Below are positions 8,973-17,480 of a DNA stretch of 64,000 nt, one piece after another; the stretch's first letter is position 1, and each line of letters begins with the position of its first letter. Both the position numbers and the translations under genes were made by a program. Location of the stretch: NCBI RefSeq assembly GCF_009797935.1, contig NZ_VOLC01000028.1, positions 1 through 64,000 on the forward strand, read 5' to 3'. The stretch is from Lunatibacter salilacus. GTDB taxonomy: Bacteria; Bacteroidota; Bacteroidia; Cytophagales; Cyclobacteriaceae. Under the pieces are notes generated by a model. The model was given only the letters and a program-made list of their open reading frames with translations, searched no databases and was not told where the DNA came from.

Positions 8973-8988
8973 TTCTACAAACGTAGAA
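8973..8988. promoter_or_regulatory. Candidate BlaI-type operator
   Basis: Perfect inverted repeat TTCTAC-aaac-GTAGAA, 5 bp upstream of the first possible start of the repressor gene. Its TAC/GTA core resembles BlaI/MecI operators (TACA-N2-TGTA). A second weaker dyad ATTCTacAGAAT lies at about 8952-8963. Regulation is inferred from position and symmetry. Confidence 0.55.
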
Positions 8989-9022
8989 TTAATTTTGATA
9001 TAATCAAACTATATGTTAAAAA

Positions 9023-9212
9023 TTTTACCACATAGGACACAAAAGCGCACATAGTTTTTAAAATAAAGAATTAGTTTATTTAATTTCCCTATGTGAACTA
9101 TGCTACTATGTGGTTAAAAAGGCCGGAGCCGTTATTGAATTAGGGCATAGATTTTTGCCGCATAGGTCCCATAAATTTTATTCTTTTTTATGAACCTCTA
9201 TGTGATAAAAAA
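9023..9212. repeat. Two imperfect long hairpins built on the CACATAG/CTATGTG motif
   Basis: The first hairpin pairs TTTTACCACATAG (9023-9035) with CTATGTGGTTAAAA (9106-9119), with further CACATAG/CTATGTG pairing inside. The second spans about 9152-9212 (GCCGCATAGGTcCCATAAA against TTTATGaACCTCTATGTG). These look like degenerate copies of one MITE-like intergenic repeat between the BlaI-type and ArsR genes. Confidence 0.6.
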
Positions 9213-9282
9213 TCGCAAAATTATTTGCGCAACCAATTAATCGCATTTATATTCGCAACCATATAGTAGCAAATAAAACAGA

Positions 9283-9609
9283 ATGGATGTGAGAAGAGAT
9301 GTTTTTCAGGCGATAGCGGACCCGACAAGGAGGGCTATAATTCTTTTACTGGCAGTAGGGGCGATGACACCGAATGGTATTGCTGAGCATTTTCAGACCA
9401 GCAGACAGGCGGTGTCTAAGCACATTAAAGTATTGGCGGAATGTGATATTCTTACCTATCAACAACAGGGGAGAGAGATTTATTACCACCTCAATACGGA
9501 TAAAATGAAAGAAATCGAAAAATGGTTGGATCAGTTCAGGCAGCTATTGGCGAAAAGGTTCGATCAGTTGGATAACGTATTATATCAACTAAAACAAAAT
9601 AAAAAATGA
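9283..9609 (+). CDS. ArsR-family winged-helix regulator
   Basis: 108-aa repressor of the ArsR/SmtB fold. RRDVFQAIADPTRRAIILLL is the canonical first helix, followed by the recognition helix TSRQAVSKHIKVLAECDILT and a wing rich in Gln and Tyr. No metal-binding cysteines are present, so this is the subgroup paired with AHSA1 proteins. It overlaps the following AHSA1 gene by 4 bp (ATGA). A CGCAAA-atta-TTTGCG inverted repeat at 9214-9229 in the promoter region is a possible operator. Confidence 0.88.
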   Translation: MDVRRDVFQAIADPTRRAIILLLAVGAMTPNGIAEHFQTSRQAVSKHIKVLAECDILTYQQQGREIYYHLNTDKMKEIEKWLDQFRQLLAKRFDQLDNVLYQLKQNKK

Positions 9610-10103
9610 ACTCAGCCGTACTTTTCAATTTTAATGTGGACAAAAAGAACAACACCATCCACGTTGTAAGATCCTTCGACGCTCCCCTTGATTTGGTGTG
9701 GGCAGCTTGGACCGAAGCAGATATTCTCGACCAATGGTGGGCACCAAAGCCCTATCAGGCAATTACGAAATCCATGGATTTCAATGTCGGCGGTTGTTGG
9801 CATTATTATATGCTAGGTCCAGAAGGTGATACCCACTGGAGCAGGTTTGACTTTGAAAGCATAGAAAAGGAAAAGTCCTTTTCAGGAATTGACGCCTTCT
9901 GCGATGAATTTTCAACTATCAATGATACTAAACCTCGAGTAAAATGGAGAAATGACTTTTCCGAGGAGACGAATGGTACATTGGTGGATATTTTTCTTCA
10001 ATTTGACTCTTTGGAGGATCTGGAAGCCATTATTGAAATGGGCTTCAAAGAAGGCTTCACGGCAGGTCTGGAGAATCTGGACCAATATATCAGTGCGCAA
10101 TAG
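9606..10103 (+). CDS. AHSA1/SRPBCC family protein
   Basis: 165-aa START-like (Bet v1 fold) protein. The N-terminal strand-turn motif VRSFDAPLDLVWAAWTEAD, then WWAPKPYQ, and the C-terminal helix GFKEGFTAGLENLDQYI are typical of AHSA1 (activator of Hsp90 ATPase-like) proteins. These bind small hydrophobic ligands or partner proteins; the ligand is unknown. Translational coupling to the ArsR gene suggests both are expressed and controlled together. Confidence 0.85.
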   Translation: MNSAVLFNFNVDKKNNTIHVVRSFDAPLDLVWAAWTEADILDQWWAPKPYQAITKSMDFNVGGCWHYYMLGPEGDTHWSRFDFESIEKEKSFSGIDAFCDEFSTINDTKPRVKWRNDFSEETNGTLVDIFLQFDSLEDLEAIIEMGFKEGFTAGLENLDQYISAQ

Positions 10104-10340
10104 AATCCATCATTAAAACAGTAGCATTATGTTTATCCACCTTCACCTTATAATATACAAAGGATGTAAACAATGGCAGTAAATTTTAATAATCTGTCGC
10201 AATCCACCCTCATTATGTCCAATTCTACCATTGTTTTGGTTTTCAAATTCGGTTAATTTTATACCTTCTGCACTTGGAAAAAACGTTTTGCGGTTTTGAG
10301 GAGGATATAGCCTCAATTTGGTATTCCGATTAGAGTAACT

Positions 10341-10655
10341 ATGAAATCACAAAAAACTAAACGGACCTGCAAGTTTGGACATGTCTTTTACAAAAGTAGT
10401 GAATGTCCAACCTGCCCGACCTGTGAGAAACTAAAAGAATCAGCGACGGGCTTTCTGGGGCTTCTGAGTAATCCAGCCAGAAACACTTTATTAAATCACG
10501 GAATTGATACCATTCAAAAACTTGCTAACCATACAGAGAAGGAAATACTAGCGCTTCACGGAATGGGGAAAGCATCACTACCGACACTACACAAAGCATT
10601 AGCGGACGAACAATTGAACTTCAAAAACAGCAACAATGGAAAAAATAACGATTAA
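10341..10655 (+). CDS. Small zinc-ribbon/RpoA-CTD-like helix-hairpin-helix protein
   Basis: 104-aa protein. The N-terminus has a Cys/His cluster (CKFGHVFYKSSECPTCPTCE) likely to bind zinc. Residues about 38-95 resemble the RNA polymerase alpha C-terminal domain (LSNPARNTLLNHGIDTIQKL, then HGMGKASLPTLHKAL), a (HhH)2 nucleic-acid-binding fold. Related Bacteroidota proteins are annotated as RNA-polymerase alpha-CTD-containing, but none is known to be a polymerase subunit. The 3' end overlaps the next gene by 20 bp, indicating an operon. Confidence 0.75.
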   Translation: MKSQKTKRTCKFGHVFYKSSECPTCPTCEKLKESATGFLGLLSNPARNTLLNHGIDTIQKLANHTEKEILALHGMGKASLPTLHKALADEQLNFKNSNNGKNND

Positions 10656-11070
10656 TGCCGATATACATGTGTTAGCCGTTGCGGCTCCATTCTTTCCTGA
10701 AGGGGTTCCAACAGCATTTGACAAACTCCATTCTTTACTGGACGACTCAACTCCAAGAAGAATATTTGGCTTATCCCGACCGGAAAAAGACGGAGATATA
10801 GTATATAGGGCGGCGGCGGAGGAAATGAGTGAGGGTGAGGCTCAGCAATTGGAGAGCGAGTCCCTTACCATCAAAAAAGGGACTTATATTTCGATGACTG
10901 TGGATAATTATAAACAAGATATTCCCGCCATCGGTAGAGCCTTTGAGGAATTATTGGAAGTCCCAAACTTGGATCCTGAGGGATATTGCGTGGAATTGTA
11001 TGATCCAAAATCGGCCGGATATGGTACTGCCAACGAATCGGTAATATGCATGATTCGACTTGATGATTAA
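10636..11070 (+). CDS. GyrI-like small-molecule-binding domain protein
   Basis: 144-aa stand-alone effector-binding domain of the GyrI-like/SHS2 type: an N-terminal strand, a YRAAAEEMSEGEA segment, the central TIKKGTYISMTVDNYKQDI motif, and a terminal CVELYDPKS...MIRL strand pair. Such domains sense small amphipathic compounds or inhibit enzymes. There is no DNA-binding part. It overlaps the upstream HhH gene by 20 bp and is followed by the DUF1801 gene after 11 bp, so all three are probably co-transcribed. Confidence 0.7.
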   Translation: MEKITINADIHVLAVAAPFFPEGVPTAFDKLHSLLDDSTPRRIFGLSRPEKDGDIVYRAAAEEMSEGEAQQLESESLTIKKGTYISMTVDNYKQDIPAIGRAFEELLEVPNLDPEGYCVELYDPKSAGYGTANESVICMIRLDD

Positions 11071-11081
11071 AGAATCATTTT

Positions 11082-11474
11082 ATGAACACATCCATCAATG
11101 CCTTCAATGAATCCCAAGATGAACCCGAACGGGAAATCTGTGAGCTGTTGCGTAAATTAATTGATAAAGAACTTCCGGAGGCTGAAAGCAAAATATGGCA
11201 CGCCCATCCCGTTTGGTTCTTGGAGGGCAATCCCATCGTCGGATATAGCAAACTGAAGACTGGAATTCGATTGATGTTTTGGAGCGGATTGGATTTCGGC
11301 GAAGAAAAACTACAGCCGGGAACGGGCAAATTTAAAGATGCATCCATTCTTTATACTTCTGCAGAGCAGGTTGACAAAGTGGACTTAAACCGGTGGCTTT
11401 ATAAGTCAACCCAAATCCAATGGGATTACAAAAATCTGATCAAACGCAAAGGAAAGCTGGTAAAACTCAACTAA
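11082..11474 (+). CDS. DUF1801 (YdhG-like) family protein
   Basis: 130-aa protein with the DUF1801 signatures ESKIWHAHPVWFLEGNPIVG, RLMFWSGLDF and YTSAEQVDKVDLNRWL. The fold is frataxin-like and relatives have been suggested to bind iron; the cellular role is unknown. Length fits the family. It sits in the same-strand run of small genes, 11 bp after the GyrI-like gene and 11 bp before the preferred VOC start. Confidence 0.8.
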   Translation: MNTSINAFNESQDEPEREICELLRKLIDKELPEAESKIWHAHPVWFLEGNPIVGYSKLKTGIRLMFWSGLDFGEEKLQPGTGKFKDASILYTSAEQVDKVDLNRWLYKSTQIQWDYKNLIKRKGKLVKLN

Positions 11475-11485
11475 TTCATACGACA

Positions 11486-11914
11486 ATGAGAGCACCCATT
11501 CAACCCTATTTACATTTCCAAGATAATTGCAGAGAAGCAATGGATTTCTACCAAGGTCTCTTTGGCGGAAATTTGGAACTGATGCCCATCGGTCAATCCC
11601 CTGCCAAAGATCAGTTCCCCGAGAAGCTACATAATCAGATTATGCATGCGAGTTTGAGCAACGGTGATTTCAATATTATGGCGTCCGACATGTGTGGTCA
11701 AGGCGAATTGAAACGGGGCAATGCGGTTCAGCTAAACCTTAACTGCGCCACAGAAGAAGAGATCCGAGAGCTTTACCAAAAACTTTCACAAAATGGAAAA
11801 ATTATTGAGGAATTGAAGGAGCAGTTTTGGGGAGCACTGTTTGCCATGGTTATTGACAAATTCGGGGTACGGTGGATGTTGTCTTTTGATAAAAGCGAAA
11901 ATGAAGCAGCTTGA
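11486..11914 (+). CDS. PhnB-like VOC family protein
   Basis: 142-aa glyoxalase-fold (VOC) protein of the PhnB/YjdN type: MRAPIQPYLHFQDNCREAMD, FYQGLFGG, LHNQIMHASLSNGDFNIMAS and WGALFAMVIDKFGVRWMLSF are typical. The proteins are dimeric metal-binding folds with no firm substrate. The frame is open back to 11420 but that would overlap DUF1801; the ATG at 11486 gives the normal N-terminus. Beyond its stop the same frame continues as a YjbR-like fragment. Confidence 0.83.
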   Translation: MRAPIQPYLHFQDNCREAMDFYQGLFGGNLELMPIGQSPAKDQFPEKLHNQIMHASLSNGDFNIMASDMCGQGELKRGNAVQLNLNCATEEEIRELYQKLSQNGKIIEELKEQFWGALFAMVIDKFGVRWMLSFDKSENEAA

Positions 11915-12037
11915 AAATTAGGCAAGGTATGCTTATCTTTTCCTGAAATAGCGGAAGAGACACGCTTTGAAAAAACATCGTTTCGAGTGAAAAAGGATAT
12001 TTGGCACCAAACCAATAAGGAGTTCATCGTCATTTAA
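11915..12037 (+). pseudogene. Truncated MmcQ/YjbR family remnant
   Basis: Directly after the VOC stop codon, in the same frame, the sequence reads CLSFPEIAEETRFEKTSFRV and ends KKDIWHQTNKEFIVI-stop. This matches the N-terminal third of MmcQ/YjbR (DUF419) proteins (ALSFPE...HFEKTSFRVKKKIF). There is no start codon and the remaining two thirds are missing. It is a gene scar. Confidence 0.65.
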
Positions 12038-12080
12038 CGAAAGACACCAAGCAAAAGAGACACAGACAAATGAGAACGAA

Positions 12081-12848
12081 ATGAATAAAAAACAATGGTA
12101 CGAAACATTATTTGAAAATTACGGTCAGAAATACGACAATGAAAGTTTCACACAGGGTACAATTGGAGAATGCGATTTCATTGAGAGGGAACTGGATTTC
12201 AATAAAGAGTTGAAAATCATTGATATCGGGTGTGGCACTGGGCGTCATTCCATAGAATTGTCAAAGAGAGGTTATTCGATGACCGGGATTGATTTGTCTG
12301 AATCTTTACTCAAAAAAGCTAAAGAAAAGGCTAAGCAAAACGGGGTAAAGGTTGATTTTATGAGATGCGATGCACGAAATTTACCTTTTGAAAAGGAATT
12401 TGACGTTGCTATCATGTTGTGCGAAGGTGGTTTTCCTTTAATGGAGACGGACGAGATGAATTACGAGATTCTGAAAAACGTTTCTCGGTCGTTAAAGGGA
12501 AAATCAAAATTCATATTCACAACATTAAACGGATTATTCCCATTATTTCACTCAATGAAAGATTTTCACGATGAGGGAGCTGTTGACGGAAACGCGACGT
12601 ACGACAGCAAGAATTTTGACTTAATGACATTTAGAGATTACAACATCACAAAAGTGGTGGATGACAGCGGAGTAGAAAAAGAATTAGCGTGTAATGAAAG
12701 GTATTATGTTCCATGCGAAATAACATGGTTACTTAAAACACTTGGATTCACAAAAATTGAGATTTTCGGAGCTAAGCTCGGAGCTTTTTCCCGTGAAGAT
12801 AAATTGAAAACAGATGACTTTGAAATGTTAGTAATTACAGAAAAATAA
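12081..12848 (+). CDS. Class I SAM-dependent methyltransferase
   Basis: 255-aa cytoplasmic methyltransferase with motif I IDIGCGTGRHS, motif II TGIDLS and motif III/IV LPFEKEFDVAIMLCEGGF. The N-terminus WYETLFENYGQKYDNE is typical of small-molecule methyltransferases of the UbiE/YodH sort. The substrate is unknown. The following kilobase holds no intact gene. Confidence 0.85.
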   Translation: MNKKQWYETLFENYGQKYDNESFTQGTIGECDFIERELDFNKELKIIDIGCGTGRHSIELSKRGYSMTGIDLSESLLKKAKEKAKQNGVKVDFMRCDARNLPFEKEFDVAIMLCEGGFPLMETDEMNYEILKNVSRSLKGKSKFIFTTLNGLFPLFHSMKDFHDEGAVDGNATYDSKNFDLMTFRDYNITKVVDDSGVEKELACNERYYVPCEITWLLKTLGFTKIEIFGAKLGAFSREDKLKTDDFEMLVITEK

Positions 12849-13592
12849 AAACCACGCGTGTTTTTGGAACAACTTGGATTTGATATAAGCAATTCTCGTG
12901 GTTTCAGAAAAGGCTCTTAAAACCCAGTTAAGACAAAGTATTTTAAGTATTGTAAAATATGTATTAGTCCAATAAACCGGGAATTTATTCTGTATCTTGA
13001 AGATATGCTTTAATCAATGGAAAGGATTGAAGAGTACCTTGATGGGGTTAATTTTTTTTAGCTAAAATTACCTAAATCCAGAGGCAGGAGTGGTGGATGG
13101 TAAATTGGGCATGATGTGTTGAAGGTAAAGTCTAATTGTTTCTATTACTCGATAATAAATTTTGCCTATTCGAAGGTCCTATGGCGTAAACAAAGTCTCT
13201 AGGAATCAGAATTTGATCTCACCCTACTAACAAAAGACAAACATTTTGATGACATTGACGGGATATCAATTGAGAAGCTTTGATTACCGACATTGAAAAG
13301 AATAATACAAGTACGCTCTTAGGGAAACTTCCCTACGACTTCATCTCACTACAACCCCACTCCATGCTTACGGTTTCAAGCTTACATATGTGATAAGCAA
13401 AAAATTCCGAATTCAAACGTTTGGGATGTTTGCGAAATGACGTTTATTTTCAAAAAAAATTATCGACTTAGGAGCCACCTAAACCAATACGCTGTTATTT
13501 ACCCTAATTTATTAGTTTGTTAACAAAACGATGTATCCTAGGAAGTGAATGGTCAAAGTTTGGAACCTATTACAGCATTATTGTAATTGTAT
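12849..13592. other. Gene-poor stretch with one PIN-domain scar
   Basis: About 740 bp without an intact gene. The only coding relic recognised is the PIN tail at 13203-13283, listed separately. All six frames are interrupted and no hairpin of note was seen. Confidence 0.6.
13203..13283 (+). pseudogene. C-terminal remnant of a PIN-domain (VapC-like) toxin
   Basis: The frame ESEFDLTLLTKDKHFDDIDG, then ISIEKL-stop, matches the end of VapC-type ribonucleases, where LLTKDKHF carries the last acidic region. An in-frame stop lies just upstream and no N-terminal part or antitoxin is visible, so this is a toxin scar. Confidence 0.5.
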
Positions 13593-13862
13593 CTAAATCG
13601 TCAATTTACGAATAGCAATGCTACATCTTTTTAATTCGGCGTTGAGTTCTGTAAGGGGAAAAGTATCAGGGCTTGCCGGTTTTATTTTTAGTTCAATACG
13701 TTTTTTCCTCAACATTGCATATCCACGGGTATACCTCGGATCCACTACTCCGGAACTTATGGGTAAATACTCGGACCGTAAACGGGAAGGAAATAAATAT
13801 AGGGTGTTGCTCTTGGTTTTGGAGCTACACCCGTCACTGAGTTGATTATAGTATTTTTTCAT
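13593..13862 (-). CDS. Unrecognised ORF downstream of the truncated dehydrogenase
   Basis: 89-codon frame with no recognised family, beginning 5 bp after the stop of the truncated sorbosone-dehydrogenase-like gene on the same strand. It is rich in Lys, Arg and Ser and has no signal peptide. The opposite strand is open over much of the same stretch, so the frame may be fortuitous or a disrupted gene end. Confidence 0.25.
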   Translation of the reverse strand: MKKYYNQLSDGCSSKTKSNTLYLFPSRLRSEYLPISSGVVDPRYTRGYAMLRKKRIELKIKPASPDTFPLTELNAELKRCSIAIRKLTI

Positions 13863-13867
13863 TTTGC

Positions 13868-14488
13868 TTATTGATGTGTCACAATATAAATAACCCCATT
13901 TGTAGCATAGCGGGGAGGGGGTTGGGTTCCGGGCAAAATATAGAACATGCCGTCAGGGCCAATTTCTAACGTTCGGTTGGGATGTTGCCCTCCACCGGGC
14001 AATAAGGACGTCAGTAAAGTAGGGGATCCTAAAGTACCGTCACCATATTCCGAACGGTATATTTCTTTTATGGGGATCATATACAGCAAACTCCCGCTAA
14101 TGGTGAAATCATGTATATCAGTAAATTTTGCGACTACGTCTCTTCTATTTGTAATTCCATCTCCATTCGTGTCCTCCAGCAAAAGTACCTCACCGGCTCT
14201 GTTTGCCACATATATCTGTCCGGTGGAATTGGCCCGCATCATGCGGGGTTCGGCGATGTCTTCGGCAAATTTCTGACCCTGGAATCCGTTCGGAACCGAC
14301 AGCTGCTGTACCCGCTCGTCGTTCGCATCTAGCAACGCCGGTATAAATACGTAAGTGTTGTTTTGGGCTTGGGTAGTATTTTCATTCGTTTCCGGGATTA
14401 ATGTGTCCCAAAAATCATCATCAACACAGGCTAATACCAATATGGAGGCAATGGAGACCAAACTTATTGTGTAAATAATATTTTTCAT
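13868..14488 (-). pseudogene. Truncated sorbosone/glucose dehydrogenase-like lipoprotein
   Basis: 206-aa product with a lipoprotein leader (SILVLAC, Cys near residue 21) and the first half of an L-sorbosone dehydrogenase beta-propeller: VPNGFQGQKFAEDIAEPRMM, the calcium-type loop DTNGDGITN, and GGGQHPNRTLEIGPDGMFYI. Intact homologues continue for roughly 200 more residues; here the frame ends shortly after GPDGMFYI. It is probably a 3'-deleted gene, although a short secreted product cannot be excluded. It lies alone on the minus strand. Confidence 0.65.
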
Positions 14489-14777
14489 AGTTTAGCTATT
14501 TAATAGCAAGCTATGTTTCAATTATTGTTCCACCATTTAAAAATATTAGAAATAAGTCAATTAATGGTGTTTTTTGGCTTTTTTAGATTTTAAATATGAT
14601 TTTTAATGTTATTAAGTGCTTTAAACACCTCAATATGTTACCTTTTATTCCCGTCTTATTAAGACTGCTTTTCCCTAATGTGGAAACTAACACGTTAAAT
14701 CCTAGTATGTTTTTATACTTAATTTCTGGAACAGCGGTAAAATTTAAAGAAGAATTGAACCGTTAAATTGACCTAAA

Positions 14778-16994
14778 TTACTTTTTCTTTACCTGCTCCA
14801 GCAAAACAACATCTTCCTGCCATTCTTTCAATTGCTTTTCAAAAGCTGCTAGGGTTTTGATAATTCGGAGGGTATGGGGAGAGCCTTTCTTGATGGTCTC
14901 TGTGCGTAAGTCTACTTCAACCGCTCTAATCGCATATTCCAGTTCATTTCTTTCGCTTTGATTTCGCCGAAAATCAAATATTTGGTCCACCGGGGAGGCT
15001 AGAAACTCTTTGAGAATCTTCCATAATCTTGAAGCATTTTTGGGAAGGTTAGGCATTGGTCTCGACCAGTCGGCCGGCGGCTGGGGTTTATTGTTAACCC
15101 GATCCTGTAAATTCGCAACGGTAAAGGTTAGTAACGCCGCTGACAGGTTGGTTTTCTTTTCCAGATTAAGAATCACTTTCGTAAGCACCCCGTTGATGTA
15201 GGACCGTTGTTCGTTTTCCATAAGAATGCCCGCTATAGCCGCTACCCATTTTTCTTGCTGGGGGAATGTACTTTCCAGCTCAAAAAGATGGCTTAGAGCA
15301 GCAGCATTAACAAGTTGCGTTTGCTGCTGACCGGAGGCGACTTCGCTAAAATATTCCGCCAAAACCGCCGTTTGCGATTCTGCCAAGCTCCTGCCGGAGG
15401 AAGTTTCCTTCAAGGCATTTAGAATCACCAGCAGATGGTGCATGTCGGAAATATTTCTCTGTTGGCTTATGCCTTTAAAAATTTTTTCGAAATGGTTGAC
15501 AGCATAGGTTTCTATGAGTTTAGCCCAAAAGTCAGGATGTATATGTTGGAAAAAACGCAGAAGAAGGGGATAACCTAATTTTTCAAAGTATATTTCGTCA
15601 CCACGCCCTACTAGCCAATCAGCAACGACGTTGTAGTTGGCTTTGGGTGCTTCACCTTCCGTATTTAACAGGGAGTTTAGGATAGTTTGACAAGTGGTAA
15701 TTTCCCTCTCAGAAAGTTGGTTCCTCTTGTTGTTATAATAGCCCACCCACTCCAACTGATTGGAAAGGTCCTGACTCAGCAGCATCGCTTCGTGAGCTTC
15801 TTTAGGCCAAAAAATTACCGCACCATAATGATACCAGAACATCAGGTCCGGACCATAGTTGCCCATGTATCCGGAATTCTCCTTTACAATCGGATCTCCC
15901 TCATTTAGTTTGAAGGTGGCAAGCAGTTCGTCTTCGTCCACCTCGATTTTCAGCAAGGGCGGCGGCCCTTCCTCAGCCCAGTGTTCGATGGATACCCAGC
16001 CGTCATGCACTTCCTCCATTTCCAAATCGTCATCCGGTTCATCATCCCACCCGTACCCAGCAGGAGCAGGTATGCCGGTGAGATAGGAGGTGACAAGGCA
16101 CATTTTGGCATAATATCCGGCATTATCCGCTGCACGGATCAATGCTTCCGCCCTCGTACGGTCATTTAGTTTTAATTGCTCCGTCGAAAAATTTTCAGGG
16201 GTATACTGATGCCCTAACAACACGATTCCTGGAGAGAAGACTTTGCTTCCTTCGCACGCCTTCAGGATGGAAGCCAATTGCGAGACATGTTCTCCAAGTG
16301 GTTCCAGGCGAACAGCTTTATCGGTTTTTTTCTGAATCAGGTTATAGACTAGACATACTCTATAGCCTTCTGTCAACGGTTTGATTTCATGTTCGCAGTC
16401 CGCATAAAAAGCCACATAAGGGATCTTGTAGCTGCTCGCCGGCTCAGCAAAACTTACGGATTTTTCTTCCCCGTCAAATCTGACCAAGAGTTCACCGCCC
16501 CTATGCTTGGACGGCACACCAATGATCAGGGTGCCAAACATTCCCTTTTCTTTTTCGGAGTCTCTATGAGAAACAAAGAAATCCCCTTTTTCATAAATAA
16601 GCATCTTATACAGCTGAACTTCCACCTCTACCTCTTCGATGCCTAGTTGGGGTTTGATGATAGCCGTCACCTTTAGTAAAAATCTATCCCATTGGGAACC
16701 ACTAAAATGAAGTTTTCCCGCATCAATCTCCCAAGCACTCCGCACGGAATCGTCAAGGATCGTTTGGCTGCCTTTGCCAAATGGAGCTTTGTGGGCCTCT
16801 TGTATCAAAGCCTTCGCCTGTAAGCCGTTGATAGGGTAGGCAATTTCACCAAGACCTTCAACAGATAGACCAGGAAATATAAACCCGGACTGATGACTGG
16901 TAACAAAAGAGCCGTTTCCTTTTATCAGGCTAAGACTATCTAACAATTCAGTTCCGAAATTTCGCATTGATGGGGTGGAGTATTTCAACCTCAA
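14778..16994 (-). CDS. Large 2OG-Fe(II) oxygenase domain protein
   Basis: 738-aa protein. Residues about 120-220 form a prolyl-4-hydroxylase-like 2-oxoglutarate/Fe(II) dioxygenase: His143-x-Asp145 (SHRDSEKEKGMFGTLIIGVP), distal His202 (DCEHEIKPL) and Arg212 for 2-oxoglutarate binding. The remaining 500 residues are mainly helical with an acidic linker (DDEPDDDLEMEE) and no recognised domain. Catalytic residues are intact, so hydroxylation of a protein or nucleotide substrate is plausible. There is no signal peptide. The start may be M1 or M10 (MRNFG). Confidence 0.75.
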   Translation of the reverse strand: MRLKYSTPSMRNFGTELLDSLSLIKGNGSFVTSHQSGFIFPGLSVEGLGEIAYPINGLQAKALIQEAHKAPFGKGSQTILDDSVRSAWEIDAGKLHFSGSQWDRFLLKVTAIIKPQLGIEEVEVEVQLYKMLIYEKGDFFVSHRDSEKEKGMFGTLIIGVPSKHRGGELLVRFDGEEKSVSFAEPASSYKIPYVAFYADCEHEIKPLTEGYRVCLVYNLIQKKTDKAVRLEPLGEHVSQLASILKACEGSKVFSPGIVLLGHQYTPENFSTEQLKLNDRTRAEALIRAADNAGYYAKMCLVTSYLTGIPAPAGYGWDDEPDDDLEMEEVHDGWVSIEHWAEEGPPPLLKIEVDEDELLATFKLNEGDPIVKENSGYMGNYGPDLMFWYHYGAVIFWPKEAHEAMLLSQDLSNQLEWVGYYNNKRNQLSEREITTCQTILNSLLNTEGEAPKANYNVVADWLVGRGDEIYFEKLGYPLLLRFFQHIHPDFWAKLIETYAVNHFEKIFKGISQQRNISDMHHLLVILNALKETSSGRSLAESQTAVLAEYFSEVASGQQQTQLVNAAALSHLFELESTFPQQEKWVAAIAGILMENEQRSYINGVLTKVILNLEKKTNLSAALLTFTVANLQDRVNNKPQPPADWSRPMPNLPKNASRLWKILKEFLASPVDQIFDFRRNQSERNELEYAIRAVEVDLRTETIKKGSPHTLRIIKTLAAFEKQLKEWQEDVVLLEQVKKK

Positions 16995-17082
16995 AAATAA
17001 CTAATCCAAACCGCATACTTTTCATGGAATAGAAATTTCTTATGGGGAAGGCTTAGAATGGAGCATAGCCGTTTGAGGCTTT

Positions 17083-17466
17083 TTATTTCGCAATATTTAA
17101 TCTATCCCCGAGAGGAATGTGGTCCCTTCTGTAGTTGCCTTTGTTTTGATACCGGAGATAGAATAAACCAACCAGTAAAATCGATTCAGAAAAGTCTCCC
17201 CCGGATATGAATGACAATTCCATCATACAACTGAAATCCTCAGAGTCCAAAAAAAATCCAGCTACCAGGGCAATCAACTCTGAGGCGTAAAGGAGACCGT
17301 CCGATAACAAGCCGATCTCAGTAGTAGACAAATCATAGAAGTGATGCCAAGCGAGCAACTGGTGAAATACAATTTCATCAATACCTGCCATTATGCCAAT
17401 GCCAAGAAAAACCCCCGCCCATATTGAGCTAGAGGGTTTTACGATTTCTTTTGGGATCGCCTGCAT
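17083..17466 (-). CDS. DUF2243-like membrane protein with atypical C-terminus
   Basis: 127-aa membrane protein. The first half (WAGVFLGIGIMAGIDEIVFH, then QLLAWHHFYD and SDGLLYASELIAL) matches DUF2243, which normally has four helices and about 150-170 residues. After about residue 85 the match becomes poor and the C-terminus turns charged (YQNKGNYRRDHIPLGD), so the 3' end may be frameshifted or truncated. It starts 14 bp after the stop of the preceding small gene on the same strand. Function unknown. Confidence 0.55.
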   Translation of the reverse strand: MQAIPKEIVKPSSSIWAGVFLGIGIMAGIDEIVFHQLLAWHHFYDLSTTEIGLLSDGLLYASELIALVAGFFLDSEDFSCMMELSFISGGDFSESILLVGLFYLRYQNKGNYRRDHIPLGDRLNIAK

Positions 17467-17480
17467 TCCCTGTCAAGTTA

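Noticed and set aside
10341-10655. True RNA polymerase alpha subunit
   Set aside because: Only the CTD-like HhH region is present with an added Cys cluster; the assembly domain is absent.
13618-13845. Plus-strand ORF opposite the 89-codon minus-strand ORF
   Set aside because: No domain or start context; the two strands are open together by chance and neither is strongly supported.
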